Below, one piece after another: positions 5,449 through 13,028 of a stretch of 18,822 nt of DNA (positions are counted from its first letter, which is position 1; the number at the start of each line of letters is the position of its first letter). The stretch covers positions 1-18,822 of the forward strand of contig JACJYH010000012.1 of the NCBI GenBank assembly GCA_020636195.1. The letters are read 5' to 3'. The notes under the pieces were generated by a model. It was not told the origin of the DNA, searched no databases, and saw nothing but the letters and a program-made list of their open reading frames with translations. This stretch comes from Lewinellaceae bacterium (GTDB taxonomy: Bacteria; Bacteroidota; Bacteroidia; Chitinophagales; Saprospiraceae). The translations under genes were made by a program, and so were the position numbers.

Positions 5449-7961
5449 TGAGACTAAAGCACTATCAGGAAAAGGTTTTAAAGGAACTCAAAGAATATTT
5501 GAGTGCTTTGGCTGATGCTAAAAAAGAGTTTGAGGAAATTGCCGAACTCAAACCGCATTTGGCAAAGCATATTAATTTCCCGAAAGAGGCTTGGGAAAAG
5601 GCAACAGGACGTATTGTTTACAGTTCTAAAACAAATGGATTAGACGAGCCACTGCCCGATATTTATTTGAAAGTTCCAACAGGTGGAGGAAAAACTTTGG
5701 TGGCATGCCACGCTATAGACAGTATTCAAAAAACATATCTGAAACGTCAAACAGGTTTGGTACTTTGGGTGGTGCCATCCACACAAATTTACCGCCAAAC
5801 CATCAAAGCACTAAAAGACAGAAACCACCCATACAGACAGGTTTTGGATATTTCGAGCGCCGGTAGAACGTTGATAAAAGAAAAAACAGAAATGTTTAAC
5901 CGTCTGGACGTGGAAGAAAATTTAGTTGTTTTGCTGTTGATGTTGCCGTCTGCAAATCGCCAAAATAAAGAAACATTGAAAGTATTCCGAGATCAAGGCG
6001 GATTTACAGACTTTTTCCCTAGAGAAGATGATTTTGAAGGACATAAAAAACTGAAAGCACTACTTCCGAATTTAGATTGTTTCACAACCGAAATGGAAAT
6101 ATTTGGAACGCAGATAAAAACATCGTTGGGTAATACCTTGAAAGTTTTACGTCCTCTTGTGGTAATTGATGAAGGACACCGTGCTTATGGCGAAAATGCG
6201 AGGAATACAATCCGAAATTTCAATCCATCATTTATTCTTGAGCTTTCTGCCACACCACCACCACACAGCAATGAATTGGTGAAAATCACAGGTCGAGAGT
6301 TGCACGAAGAAGAAATGATAAAATTGGATATTCACTTAACCAACAAAACAAGTTTGGATTGGGAAGATACGTTATTAGCAAGTTTTGAAAAACGAAACGA
6401 TTTAGAGAAAAAAGCCAAAGAATACGAAGCCAATACAGGCGAATATATTCGTCCAATTTGTTTGATACAGGTTGAGCGAACAGGAAAAGACCAACGGGAT
6501 AAAAAGTTCATTCACGCAGAAGATGCCAAAGAATATTTGATAAAGAAATGCAATATTCCCGAAAGTCATATCGCTATCAAATCAAGCGAAAAAGACGATA
6601 TTGAGGGAATAGATTTGTTTGCCCAAGATTGCGAAATACGGTATATCATTACAAAACAGGCATTGCAAGAGGGTTGGGATTGTTCTTTTGCATATGTGTT
6701 AACGGTTCTTACAAACCCATCATCTGCAACAGGCATAACGCAATTGGTTGGACGCATTTTGCGTCAGCCCTTCGCACGAAAAACCAAAGTGCGGGATTTG
6801 GACGAGAGTTATGTATTTACATTCCGCCAAAATGCAAAATCGCTTGTAAGCGATATCAAAAGAGGATTAGAAGGAGAAGGATTGGGCGACATTTCAGGAA
6901 GAATAGTTAGCGATGAAGAAGGAATGGAAACAGACAGTTTAAAAGACCGAGTGATGCAGTACCGTTCTGGATTTAAAAAGTTTGAAGGAAAAATTTACTT
7001 ACCAAAATTTGTCATTCAGGAAAAGGAAAGTTGGCGGGATATGAATTTTGAAATTGATATTCTCAGCGAAATAGATTGGGAAGGCATCAACATTGATGAA
7101 ATCAAAAGCCTTTCACTACAAAGCAAGCGGAATCAAGAACAGGAAATTGCTTTGGGTTTAAGTGATGCAGAAAAGGAATTACTAAAAGAAACAGGTAGAG
7201 AAGAAAAATCAGGCACCTTAGAAATCGACGAAGTATTTCTGACAAGACAGATAACAGAAATTATTCCTAACCCTTGGCATTGTTTTCAAATCGGAGAAAA
7301 AGCAATTCAACTTCTTTTGGACAAATACGAACGAGAAACGGTTGCTGCCAATTTTGTTTTCATAATTGAAGAACTTAAAAAGATTTTAGAAAAAGAACGC
7401 AACCGATTATCTGAACAAGTTTTCAGAAATATGATTACAGATAAAAAACTTTGTTTTTTCCTAATTGAAAACAAAGGTGGATTTGTATTGCCGTCAAGAA
7501 TAAAAGTAAGGAGCAACAAGCAATTAGTACGTAACGACAATACACCTATCCAAAGGTCACTGTTTGACTACGTCCCCGAAGAAAATATCAACGATTTAGA
7601 AAAATCTGTTGCGATTTATCTAGACGAGCAAGAAAAACTCTTGTGGTGGTATCGCAATATGAGCCGACAAGACTATCATATTCAAGGTTGGAAACGCAAT
7701 AAAATCTACCCTGACTTTATTGCAACGGACAAAAAGGCAGACAAGGACGACTATGGTACGGTGTATGTGTTGGAAACAAAAGGTATTCATTTGAGAAACG
7801 AGGACACCAAATACAAACAAGATGTATTCTTATTGTGCAACGAATTAGGAGTAAAAAAAGCGTGGAAAGAACTTTTTGACGAGTTTCCCGACCATGATTT
7901 TCAATTTCAAGTAGTCTTTGAGGACGAATGGCAGAACAAAATAAATCAAATAATTTCTTAA
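5448..7961 (+). CDS. res: Type III restriction endonuclease, Res subunit
   Basis: An 837-residue superfamily 2 helicase/translocase with a C-terminal nuclease; with Mod it cuts DNA carrying unmethylated sites after ATP-dependent communication along the DNA. Visible motifs are Walker A PTGGGKT (77-83), DEGH box (241-244), motif III SAT (267-269), a QEGWDCSF motif near 406-413, and motif VI QLVGRILRQP (432-441). The PD-(D/E)xK nuclease site is near the end: the D of YPD at 756, then E776 and K778 in LETKG. It is a little shorter than classical Res proteins but intact from helicase to nuclease. It begins at an ATG sharing a base with the preceding stop codon. It is the last gene of the operon; no clear terminator follows. 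Confidence 0.92.
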   Translation: MRLKHYQEKVLKELKEYLSALADAKKEFEEIAELKPHLAKHINFPKEAWEKATGRIVYSSKTNGLDEPLPDIYLKVPTGGGKTLVACHAIDSIQKTYLKRQTGLVLWVVPSTQIYRQTIKALKDRNHPYRQVLDISSAGRTLIKEKTEMFNRLDVEENLVVLLLMLPSANRQNKETLKVFRDQGGFTDFFPREDDFEGHKKLKALLPNLDCFTTEMEIFGTQIKTSLGNTLKVLRPLVVIDEGHRAYGENARNTIRNFNPSFILELSATPPPHSNELVKITGRELHEEEMIKLDIHLTNKTSLDWEDTLLASFEKRNDLEKKAKEYEANTGEYIRPICLIQVERTGKDQRDKKFIHAEDAKEYLIKKCNIPESHIAIKSSEKDDIEGIDLFAQDCEIRYIITKQALQEGWDCSFAYVLTVLTNPSSATGITQLVGRILRQPFARKTKVRDLDESYVFTFRQNAKSLVSDIKRGLEGEGLGDISGRIVSDEEGMETDSLKDRVMQYRSGFKKFEGKIYLPKFVIQEKESWRDMNFEIDILSEIDWEGINIDEIKSLSLQSKRNQEQEIALGLSDAEKELLKETGREEKSGTLEIDEVFLTRQITEIIPNPWHCFQIGEKAIQLLLDKYERETVAANFVFIIEELKKILEKERNRLSEQVFRNMITDKKLCFFLIENKGGFVLPSRIKVRSNKQLVRNDNTPIQRSLFDYVPEENINDLEKSVAIYLDEQEKLLWWYRNMSRQDYHIQGWKRNKIYPDFIATDKKADKDDYGTVYVLETKGIHLRNEDTKYKQDVFLLCNELGVKKAWKELFDEFPDHDFQFQVVFEDEWQNKINQIIS

Positions 7962-8049
7962 TACAACCATTGCATTTAGAATTATATTCTCAATTCATCC
8001 AAATCACAGATTAAAAAAAATAATAAAGCTATCAAGTTATTTCACATAA

Positions 8050-8145
8050 AAAACTACCGCGATAAGTAAGCCTGTAAAAAGTTTTTGTCCAAATTGTAAA
8101 TCCAGTGTTGAATCCACATTCTGCTCTAGAACATTTTTTCAATAA
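8050..8145 (+). pseudogene. Possible zinc-ribbon remnant
   Basis: A 31-codon open stretch without a start codon, bounded by stops at 8047 and 8143. It reads FCPNC, nine residues, then FC, which is the first three-quarters of a bacterial zinc ribbon (CPNC...FCxxC); the fourth cysteine position is lost. It could be a decayed fragment of a zinc-ribbon membrane protein (DUF3667-like proteins in Bacteroidota begin in this way) or chance in short AT-rich DNA. Confidence 0.25.
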
Positions 8146-8323
8146 ATCTACAAAAATGCAGTTTTACTCATGTTTCATCTTGAAATTCCTTTGAGCCACA
8201 AGATCCGGCATTTTTAGATTTTAATCCAATGCACTATAACACTAGGAAAGAAAAACATCATTCAGTGATTACTTGGTAAAACTGCTCAATTCTACATAAT
8301 AAAGTCGCAATAAGTATGTCATC

Positions 8324-8417
8324 GGGTCATAGTCGGGTCATAGTCGGGTCATAGTCGAGTTATAGTCGGGTTATAGTCGGGTTATAGTCGGGTTATAGTC
8401 GGGTTATAGTCGGGTTA
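8324..8417. repeat. 11-bp tandem repeat, 8.5 copies
   Basis: Eight head-to-tail copies of an 11-bp unit plus a partial ninth copy. Copies 1-3 (8324-8356) are GGGTCATAGTC, copy 4 (8357-8367) is GAGTTATAGTC, and copies 5-8 (8368-8411) are GGGTTATAGTC; copy 9 is cut to GGGTTA. The two variants are in separate blocks, as expected from expansion by replication slippage. It lies between the convergent ends of res and the sirtuin gene, not in a promoter. Confidence 0.95.
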
Positions 8418-8513
8418 ATAGAGCAAATATGCAATTAATGATAGGGATGAGTACTTAAGTATAATAAATTACATATATCCTTGATTATTAATGATTTGGT
8501 AGTAATTGAGAGT

Positions 8514-8547
8514 AATTTTCAAAATTTTGACAATTTTCACCAATTTT
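8514..8547. repeat. Phased AATTTT tracts
   Basis: AATTTT occurs four times, beginning at 8514, 8523, 8532 and 8542, spaced 9, 9 and 10 bases. Phasing near the helical repeat is a known cause of intrinsic curvature. The tracts lie downstream of the sirtuin gene, about 100 bases past the 11-bp repeat array. I see no gene in the surrounding 8418-8651. Confidence 0.55.
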
Positions 8548-8651
8548 GATTACCGTGGACCATATATTTGAAAAGAATAGCACAAAGTTTTAGATAAAAT
8601 TGATTTTGAAAATAATTATGCCTAAATTTGAATACTATCTCCAATTACAAT

Positions 8652-9341
8652 TTAGGGGAGTAACGAAGCAACCACCTTAGGCACGCCTACCCCAGCCTTT
8701 TCTTGAATGACGTGCAAATTATCCAACGTTGTTAATGATGGAGTGAGATTGGGTAAAGGGTCTATGAAGAATATTTTACAAAGCCTCGGTGCGTATTCCA
8801 ATAATCCAGCCGCCGGGTACACCTGCATGGAAGTACCTATTATGATCATGATATCTGCGGTTTCGCAAATGGAGGCTGCTGTGACAATATTTGGAACGGG
8901 TTCAGTAAACCAAACGATGTGCGGTCGAAGCTGATACCCTTTTTCGCAAAGGTCTCCAATATGCAAATCATCGTGCCAATCGTAGATAAGGGATGGATTG
9001 CCGGTACTTCTCACCTTGTTCAGTTCACCGTGCAGATGCAGAATATGACTGCTACCGGCTCTCTCATGAAGGTTGTCCACGTTTTGGGTGATGATGGTCA
9101 CGTCGTATTTTTCTTCCAGTTGTACCAATGCTGTATGTCCAGCATTGGGTTTTACTTCTTTGAGTTGACGGCGCCGCGCATTGTAAAAATCCAAAACCAA
9201 AGAAGGATTTTTGCGCCAGCCTTCCGGTGAAGCGACTTCCATGATGTCATGGTTCTCCCATAAACCATTGGCATCTCTAAATGTGCTGATGCCGCTCTCT
9301 GCACTTATCCCTGCACCCGTTAGAACGACAATTTTTTCCAT
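8652..9341 (-). CDS. Sir2-family NAD-dependent protein deacylase
   Basis: A 229-residue cytoplasmic sirtuin that removes acyl groups from lysine using NAD+, yielding nicotinamide and O-acyl-ADP-ribose. The NAD-binding GAGISAESGI (9-18), FRD (21-23), TQNVDNLH (85-92), catalytic H104 in LHLHGE, and GTSMQVYPAAG (169-179) are all present. The Y53-x-x-R56 pair in FYNARRRQL corresponds to the tyrosine and arginine that favour succinyl/malonyl-lysine in SIRT5 and CobB, so desuccinylase activity is likely. The zinc-binding CxxC pairs are absent; the only cysteines are C132, C159 and C188. This loss is, as I recall, common in Bacteroidota members. A usual WFGE motif reads WFTE here (144-147). It lies 24 bases after the stop of the TlpA-like lipoprotein gene on the same strand, suggesting co-transcription. 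Confidence 0.9.
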   Translation of the reverse strand: MEKIVVLTGAGISAESGISTFRDANGLWENHDIMEVASPEGWRKNPSLVLDFYNARRRQLKEVKPNAGHTALVQLEEKYDVTIITQNVDNLHERAGSSHILHLHGELNKVRSTGNPSLIYDWHDDLHIGDLCEKGYQLRPHIVWFTEPVPNIVTAASICETADIMIIIGTSMQVYPAAGLLEYAPRLCKIFFIDPLPNLTPSLTTLDNLHVIQEKAGVGVPKVVASLLP

Positions 9342-9365
9342 TTTGATAGGCTTGTTATTACAAAT

Positions 9366-10754
9366 TTATAAATAAGACTCAAGTATCTTTTTAATGCGTG
9401 CGTCCGAAGGTCTTGGGGCATTAGCATTTATAATCTTTCCGGATGGGCCAATAATGATAAATCTAGGTATCGATTGTATGGAATAATCTTTTACTATGCG
9501 TGCATCCCATGCTTCAGGTGCCAGCAATTGGATCCCTCCAAGCTTTTTCTGTTGAATAAAGGTCTTCCATACCTTTTGTTGATCATCTAAGGAAATACTT
9601 ACAAACATGATATTTTTACCCGTAAAAGCTTCCTTTAGTTTTTCCAGATGGGGAATTTCCTTAACACATGGAGCACACCAAGTTGCCCACACATCCACAT
9701 AAATATATTGATCCGTATAGGAGTTTAAATCCCAAGAAGCACCATTTATGTCTTTGTATGCAATATTTGGCGCTTGGTTACCGCGTAACAGATGTGCAAT
9801 TTCGTTATATTTTTTCTGATCAGATACAAGATACTGTTCGTTTTTCTGAAAATCACGATACTCAGGCATGAGTGCTGCCAAAGCTTCAAAATCGGAATCA
9901 ATTGCTTCATTGAAGATTTGATGATACAGATAATCCTTGACTCGCGCATCACTAAATTCTTTGGAAATCTCCTCCCATTTCCATAACAGTCTATTCTCAA
10001 CTGTGTCATTGGAAATTAGCCACCTATAATCCAAATACATGAGCAGACATTCTTCAAATGATGGCACGAGGAAGTTTTCAAAATTATCCAATTCCAAATT
10101 CTGTAAGAAGCTTTCATAGGTCTCAGGCAAATTCAAAGAATCTTCCATGATGATCCTTTTGTTGATAGGATACGAAAGTCTAAGTTTTGCATTTTCGAAT
10201 GCAATGTCTTTCATCAATAGTCCAGAGAACACCTCATTAAACGTCCCATTTTTCTTTTGAAACCCTTGTACTTTCTCCGTTAATGCATCATCACGTTCGT
10301 CTGCAATCAATGTGAAACTATCGTATGGCATCGCATACAATGAGAAAAAATCTTGTTTGAGAATTTCATCCTTTGACTGAGCAAAAAGCAATAAGAAGTT
10401 GTTCTCCATTTCATTTGAACCCTTGAACATCACCTTGCTCTGCAATGCTCTTGTATCACCCACGATGCTGATACTATCACCAGGTTTAATGAAAACATTG
10501 ATGGAATTTTCGCCATCCCCGAAAGTATAGATTCCACTGTATGTCAAGGGAAATGTCACATCAAAGTCGCCTGAACTTTTGACGGCAATCTCTCGGCTGT
10601 CAATACCTTTTAAAAATAACTGTGGGAGTTGCAATGAAGTAATTTTACCCAATAATTTAGTATTTTGTGGTGGTGCCTGATATATGTCATGCTTACAAGA
10701 CATGAGAAATACCACACAAAGGGACAATAAAACCTTTATTGAGCGTATCGCCAT
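9366..10754 (-). CDS. TlpA-family thioredoxin lipoprotein
   Basis: A 462-residue predicted lipoprotein with a C-terminal thioredoxin fold. From the ATG at 10754 it begins with a basic residue cluster, a hydrophobic stretch and the lipobox LMSC with C20 as lipidation site; a GTG at 10790 would add 12 residues in front and weaken the signal peptide, so I prefer the ATG. Residues of about 35-110 resemble the DUF4369-type beta domain often fused to TlpA in Bacteroidota; a helical middle follows. The redox site is WCAPC with C360 and C363, and the cis-proline loop is in SIPRF near residue 429. It should reduce or exchange disulfides of envelope proteins. The client is unknown. The sirtuin follows 24 bases downstream. 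Confidence 0.85.
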   Translation of the reverse strand: MAIRSIKVLLSLCVVFLMSCKHDIYQAPPQNTKLLGKITSLQLPQLFLKGIDSREIAVKSSGDFDVTFPLTYSGIYTFGDGENSINVFIKPGDSISIVGDTRALQSKVMFKGSNEMENNFLLLFAQSKDEILKQDFFSLYAMPYDSFTLIADERDDALTEKVQGFQKKNGTFNEVFSGLLMKDIAFENAKLRLSYPINKRIIMEDSLNLPETYESFLQNLELDNFENFLVPSFEECLLMYLDYRWLISNDTVENRLLWKWEEISKEFSDARVKDYLYHQIFNEAIDSDFEALAALMPEYRDFQKNEQYLVSDQKKYNEIAHLLRGNQAPNIAYKDINGASWDLNSYTDQYIYVDVWATWCAPCVKEIPHLEKLKEAFTGKNIMFVSISLDDQQKVWKTFIQQKKLGGIQLLAPEAWDARIVKDYSIQSIPRFIIIGPSGKIINANAPRPSDARIKKILESYL

Positions 10755-10940
10755 AGGGACATTTATAGAAAATAAAACTACTGCAATCACAAAATTCTAC
10801 AAAAACAAGGAGTAAAATTTAAGATTAACAAAGTTTAACAAAGGAAAAAGAACGCATTCACACTTAAATCATCATAAAAATTGTGTTTTCTCATGCGGAA
10901 TCAATAAATATTTTTCAATTTTGCGGATACATTACAGATC

Positions 10941-13028
10941 ATGACAAAAATAATCCACAGAGATATCAGTTGGCTTTCCTTCAATTATAGAGTGTTACAA
11001 GAGGCAGCAGATATCTCCGTACCATTATTGGAAAGATTGAAGTTTTTGGCCATTTACTCGTCCAATCTTGATGAGTTTTTTCGTATCAGGGTCGCTAATC
11101 ATAGGAATCTGTCCCAAACGGACAAAGTGACGATCAAAAACCTGGAGTATTCACCCCAAACGGTATTGAAACAACTTTTGAAAATAGCCAATACTCATCA
11201 GAAAGAGTTTACAAGGATATTTGAAAATATCATTTTGCCGGAATTAGAGAAAAACCGCATTCAGATAGCCTCTTGGCATCGGTTGAATCCGGAACAAATG
11301 GATTTTATCAATACCTATTTTGATGAGTATCTATTGCCCTTCGTGCAACCGGTAATTCTAGACGGAAAAAATATTAAGCCATTTCTCAACAATGGCGCCC
11401 TATACCTTGCGCTATATCTCAAAAAGAAAGATGCGGACAAGTCGGAACCACAGTACGCCATTGTAAAGATTCCATCAGACCACTTGCCGAGGTTCATCGA
11501 ACTTCCCAATGCGAGCGATGGCACGAAAAATATCATGATCCTTGACGATGTGGTCAGATACACAGTCAGGTACATTTTCCCCGGTTACGATATCATCGAT
11601 ACCTATTCTATCAAGATCACCCGAGATGCTGAGTTGTATATCGAAGATGAGTTCCAAGGTGATTTGATTAATAAAATTAAAAAAAGCCTATCGAAGAGAA
11701 ATATTGGTGAAACTTCGCGAATGGTGTACGATAGAATCATGCCTCGGCATTTTTTACAATATCTAATGCAGGTTTTTGATATACAACAAGTTGATTTGCT
11801 GCCTGAGGGTCGGTACCACAACAATTCAGATTTCTTCAAATTTCCGGATTTCGGTTTAAAACATTTGAAAGATGCGGTCCTTACTCCGATCAAAATACCA
11901 TCTTTAGAGGATAGCTCGTCAATTTTTGATGTGATAAAGGTGCAAGACCATTTTATCATGACACCTTTTCATTGTTATGAATCTGTGATAAAATTTTTCG
12001 AAGACGCTGCAACCGATCCTGATGTTACACACATAAAAATCATCCAATATAGAGTAGCCAAGGTATCCAGAATCATGGATGCCATCAAACTCGCTGTGAA
12101 AAGTGGCAAACAAGTCAGCACATTTATCGAAGTTAAGGCGCGATTTGATGAAGAAGCCAATCTTACTTGGGGTGAAAATTTAGAAAAAGCAGGCGTTCAA
12201 GTCAATTATAGCATGCCCGGTTACAAGGTGCATTCCAAGCTGGCATTGGTCAGGAGACTGGAAAATAGCAAGCCCAATATTTATGCGTATCTAGGCACAG
12301 GAAATTTCCACGAAGATACCGCAAAATTGTATTCAGATATTGGTATTTTTACAGCTGACAGAAGAATCACTGCTGAAGTTGCCCGCATTTTTACATACTT
12401 AGAAACGCAACAAGAACCGATTCAAAAATTTGAATATCTTGGTGTTGGACTATTCAACTTAAAGCAAAAGTTTATTGACCTCATCCAGCGAGAAATACAA
12501 CATGCTAAATCCGGTCAAAAAGCCAAAATGATCATCAAAATGAATAGCCTACAGGATACCGAGATGATCCAATTGCTGTACAATGCCAGTCAGGCAGGAG
12601 TAAAAATAAAACTCATCATCAGAGGCATCAACTGCCTCATACCGGGTGTAAAAGGTTTGAGCGAAAACATTGAAGCGATATCCATCATAGACAGATTTTT
12701 GGAGCATTCCCGAGTCTTTGTCTTTCATAACGCAGGTGAATCCGAAGTTTATCTATCATCGGCTGACTGGATGGTGAGAAATTTGCACTTCAGGGTGGAA
12801 GCATTGTTCCCTGTTTTTGATCCGATTATTGCCAAAAACATCATTTCAATATTGAAGATTCAATGGAATGACAATGTAAAAGCGAGAATTTTTGATGCTG
12901 CACAAAGCAACAGTTATAAAACCAATGATGATGAAATCGCCATGAGATCGCAAATAGAGACATACTATTTCATCAAAAGGCTCGAAGAGAGCAAATTAAT
13001 CACCAATATAGAAAACCCTAAAGAATGA
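10941..13028 (+). CDS. ppk1: Polyphosphate kinase 1
   Basis: A 695-residue enzyme that reversibly moves the gamma-phosphate of ATP onto inorganic polyphosphate. The N-terminal domain opens with RDISWLSFNYRVL (7-19) and SSNLDEFFRIR (40-50), family hallmarks. The two catalytic histidines lie in VHSKLALV (H431, the phosphorylated residue) and LEHSRVFVF (H589), matching H435 and H592 of the E. coli enzyme in spacing. The ATG at 10941 gives the expected N-terminus. The stop overlaps the purB start (ATGA, 13025-13028). Length is normal for the family. The upstream region is shared with the divergent lipoprotein gene; CAATTTTG at 10916-10923 resembles a -7 box, but I find no -33 element at the right distance. 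Confidence 0.97.
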   Translation: MTKIIHRDISWLSFNYRVLQEAADISVPLLERLKFLAIYSSNLDEFFRIRVANHRNLSQTDKVTIKNLEYSPQTVLKQLLKIANTHQKEFTRIFENIILPELEKNRIQIASWHRLNPEQMDFINTYFDEYLLPFVQPVILDGKNIKPFLNNGALYLALYLKKKDADKSEPQYAIVKIPSDHLPRFIELPNASDGTKNIMILDDVVRYTVRYIFPGYDIIDTYSIKITRDAELYIEDEFQGDLINKIKKSLSKRNIGETSRMVYDRIMPRHFLQYLMQVFDIQQVDLLPEGRYHNNSDFFKFPDFGLKHLKDAVLTPIKIPSLEDSSSIFDVIKVQDHFIMTPFHCYESVIKFFEDAATDPDVTHIKIIQYRVAKVSRIMDAIKLAVKSGKQVSTFIEVKARFDEEANLTWGENLEKAGVQVNYSMPGYKVHSKLALVRRLENSKPNIYAYLGTGNFHEDTAKLYSDIGIFTADRRITAEVARIFTYLETQQEPIQKFEYLGVGLFNLKQKFIDLIQREIQHAKSGQKAKMIIKMNSLQDTEMIQLLYNASQAGVKIKLIIRGINCLIPGVKGLSENIEAISIIDRFLEHSRVFVFHNAGESEVYLSSADWMVRNLHFRVEALFPVFDPIIAKNIISILKIQWNDNVKARIFDAAQSNSYKTNDDEIAMRSQIETYYFIKRLEESKLITNIENPKE

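Noticed and set aside
6629..6910. 93-residue plus-strand frame inside res
   Set aside because: It is an out-of-frame shadow of the conserved helicase motifs of Res and has no recognisable features.
8324..8417. CRISPR-like repeat array
   Set aside because: Units are 11 bp and directly adjacent with no spacers; this is a minisatellite, and no cas genes are present.
8707..9230. Plus-strand open frames of 75 and 103 residues opposite the sirtuin gene
   Set aside because: They lie fully inside the antisense of a clearly recognised gene and show no family features.
10881..10923. ppk1 promoter with CAATTTTG as -7 box
   Set aside because: The nearest TTG is 32 bases upstream, too far for a -33 element, and the box has a mismatch at its first position.
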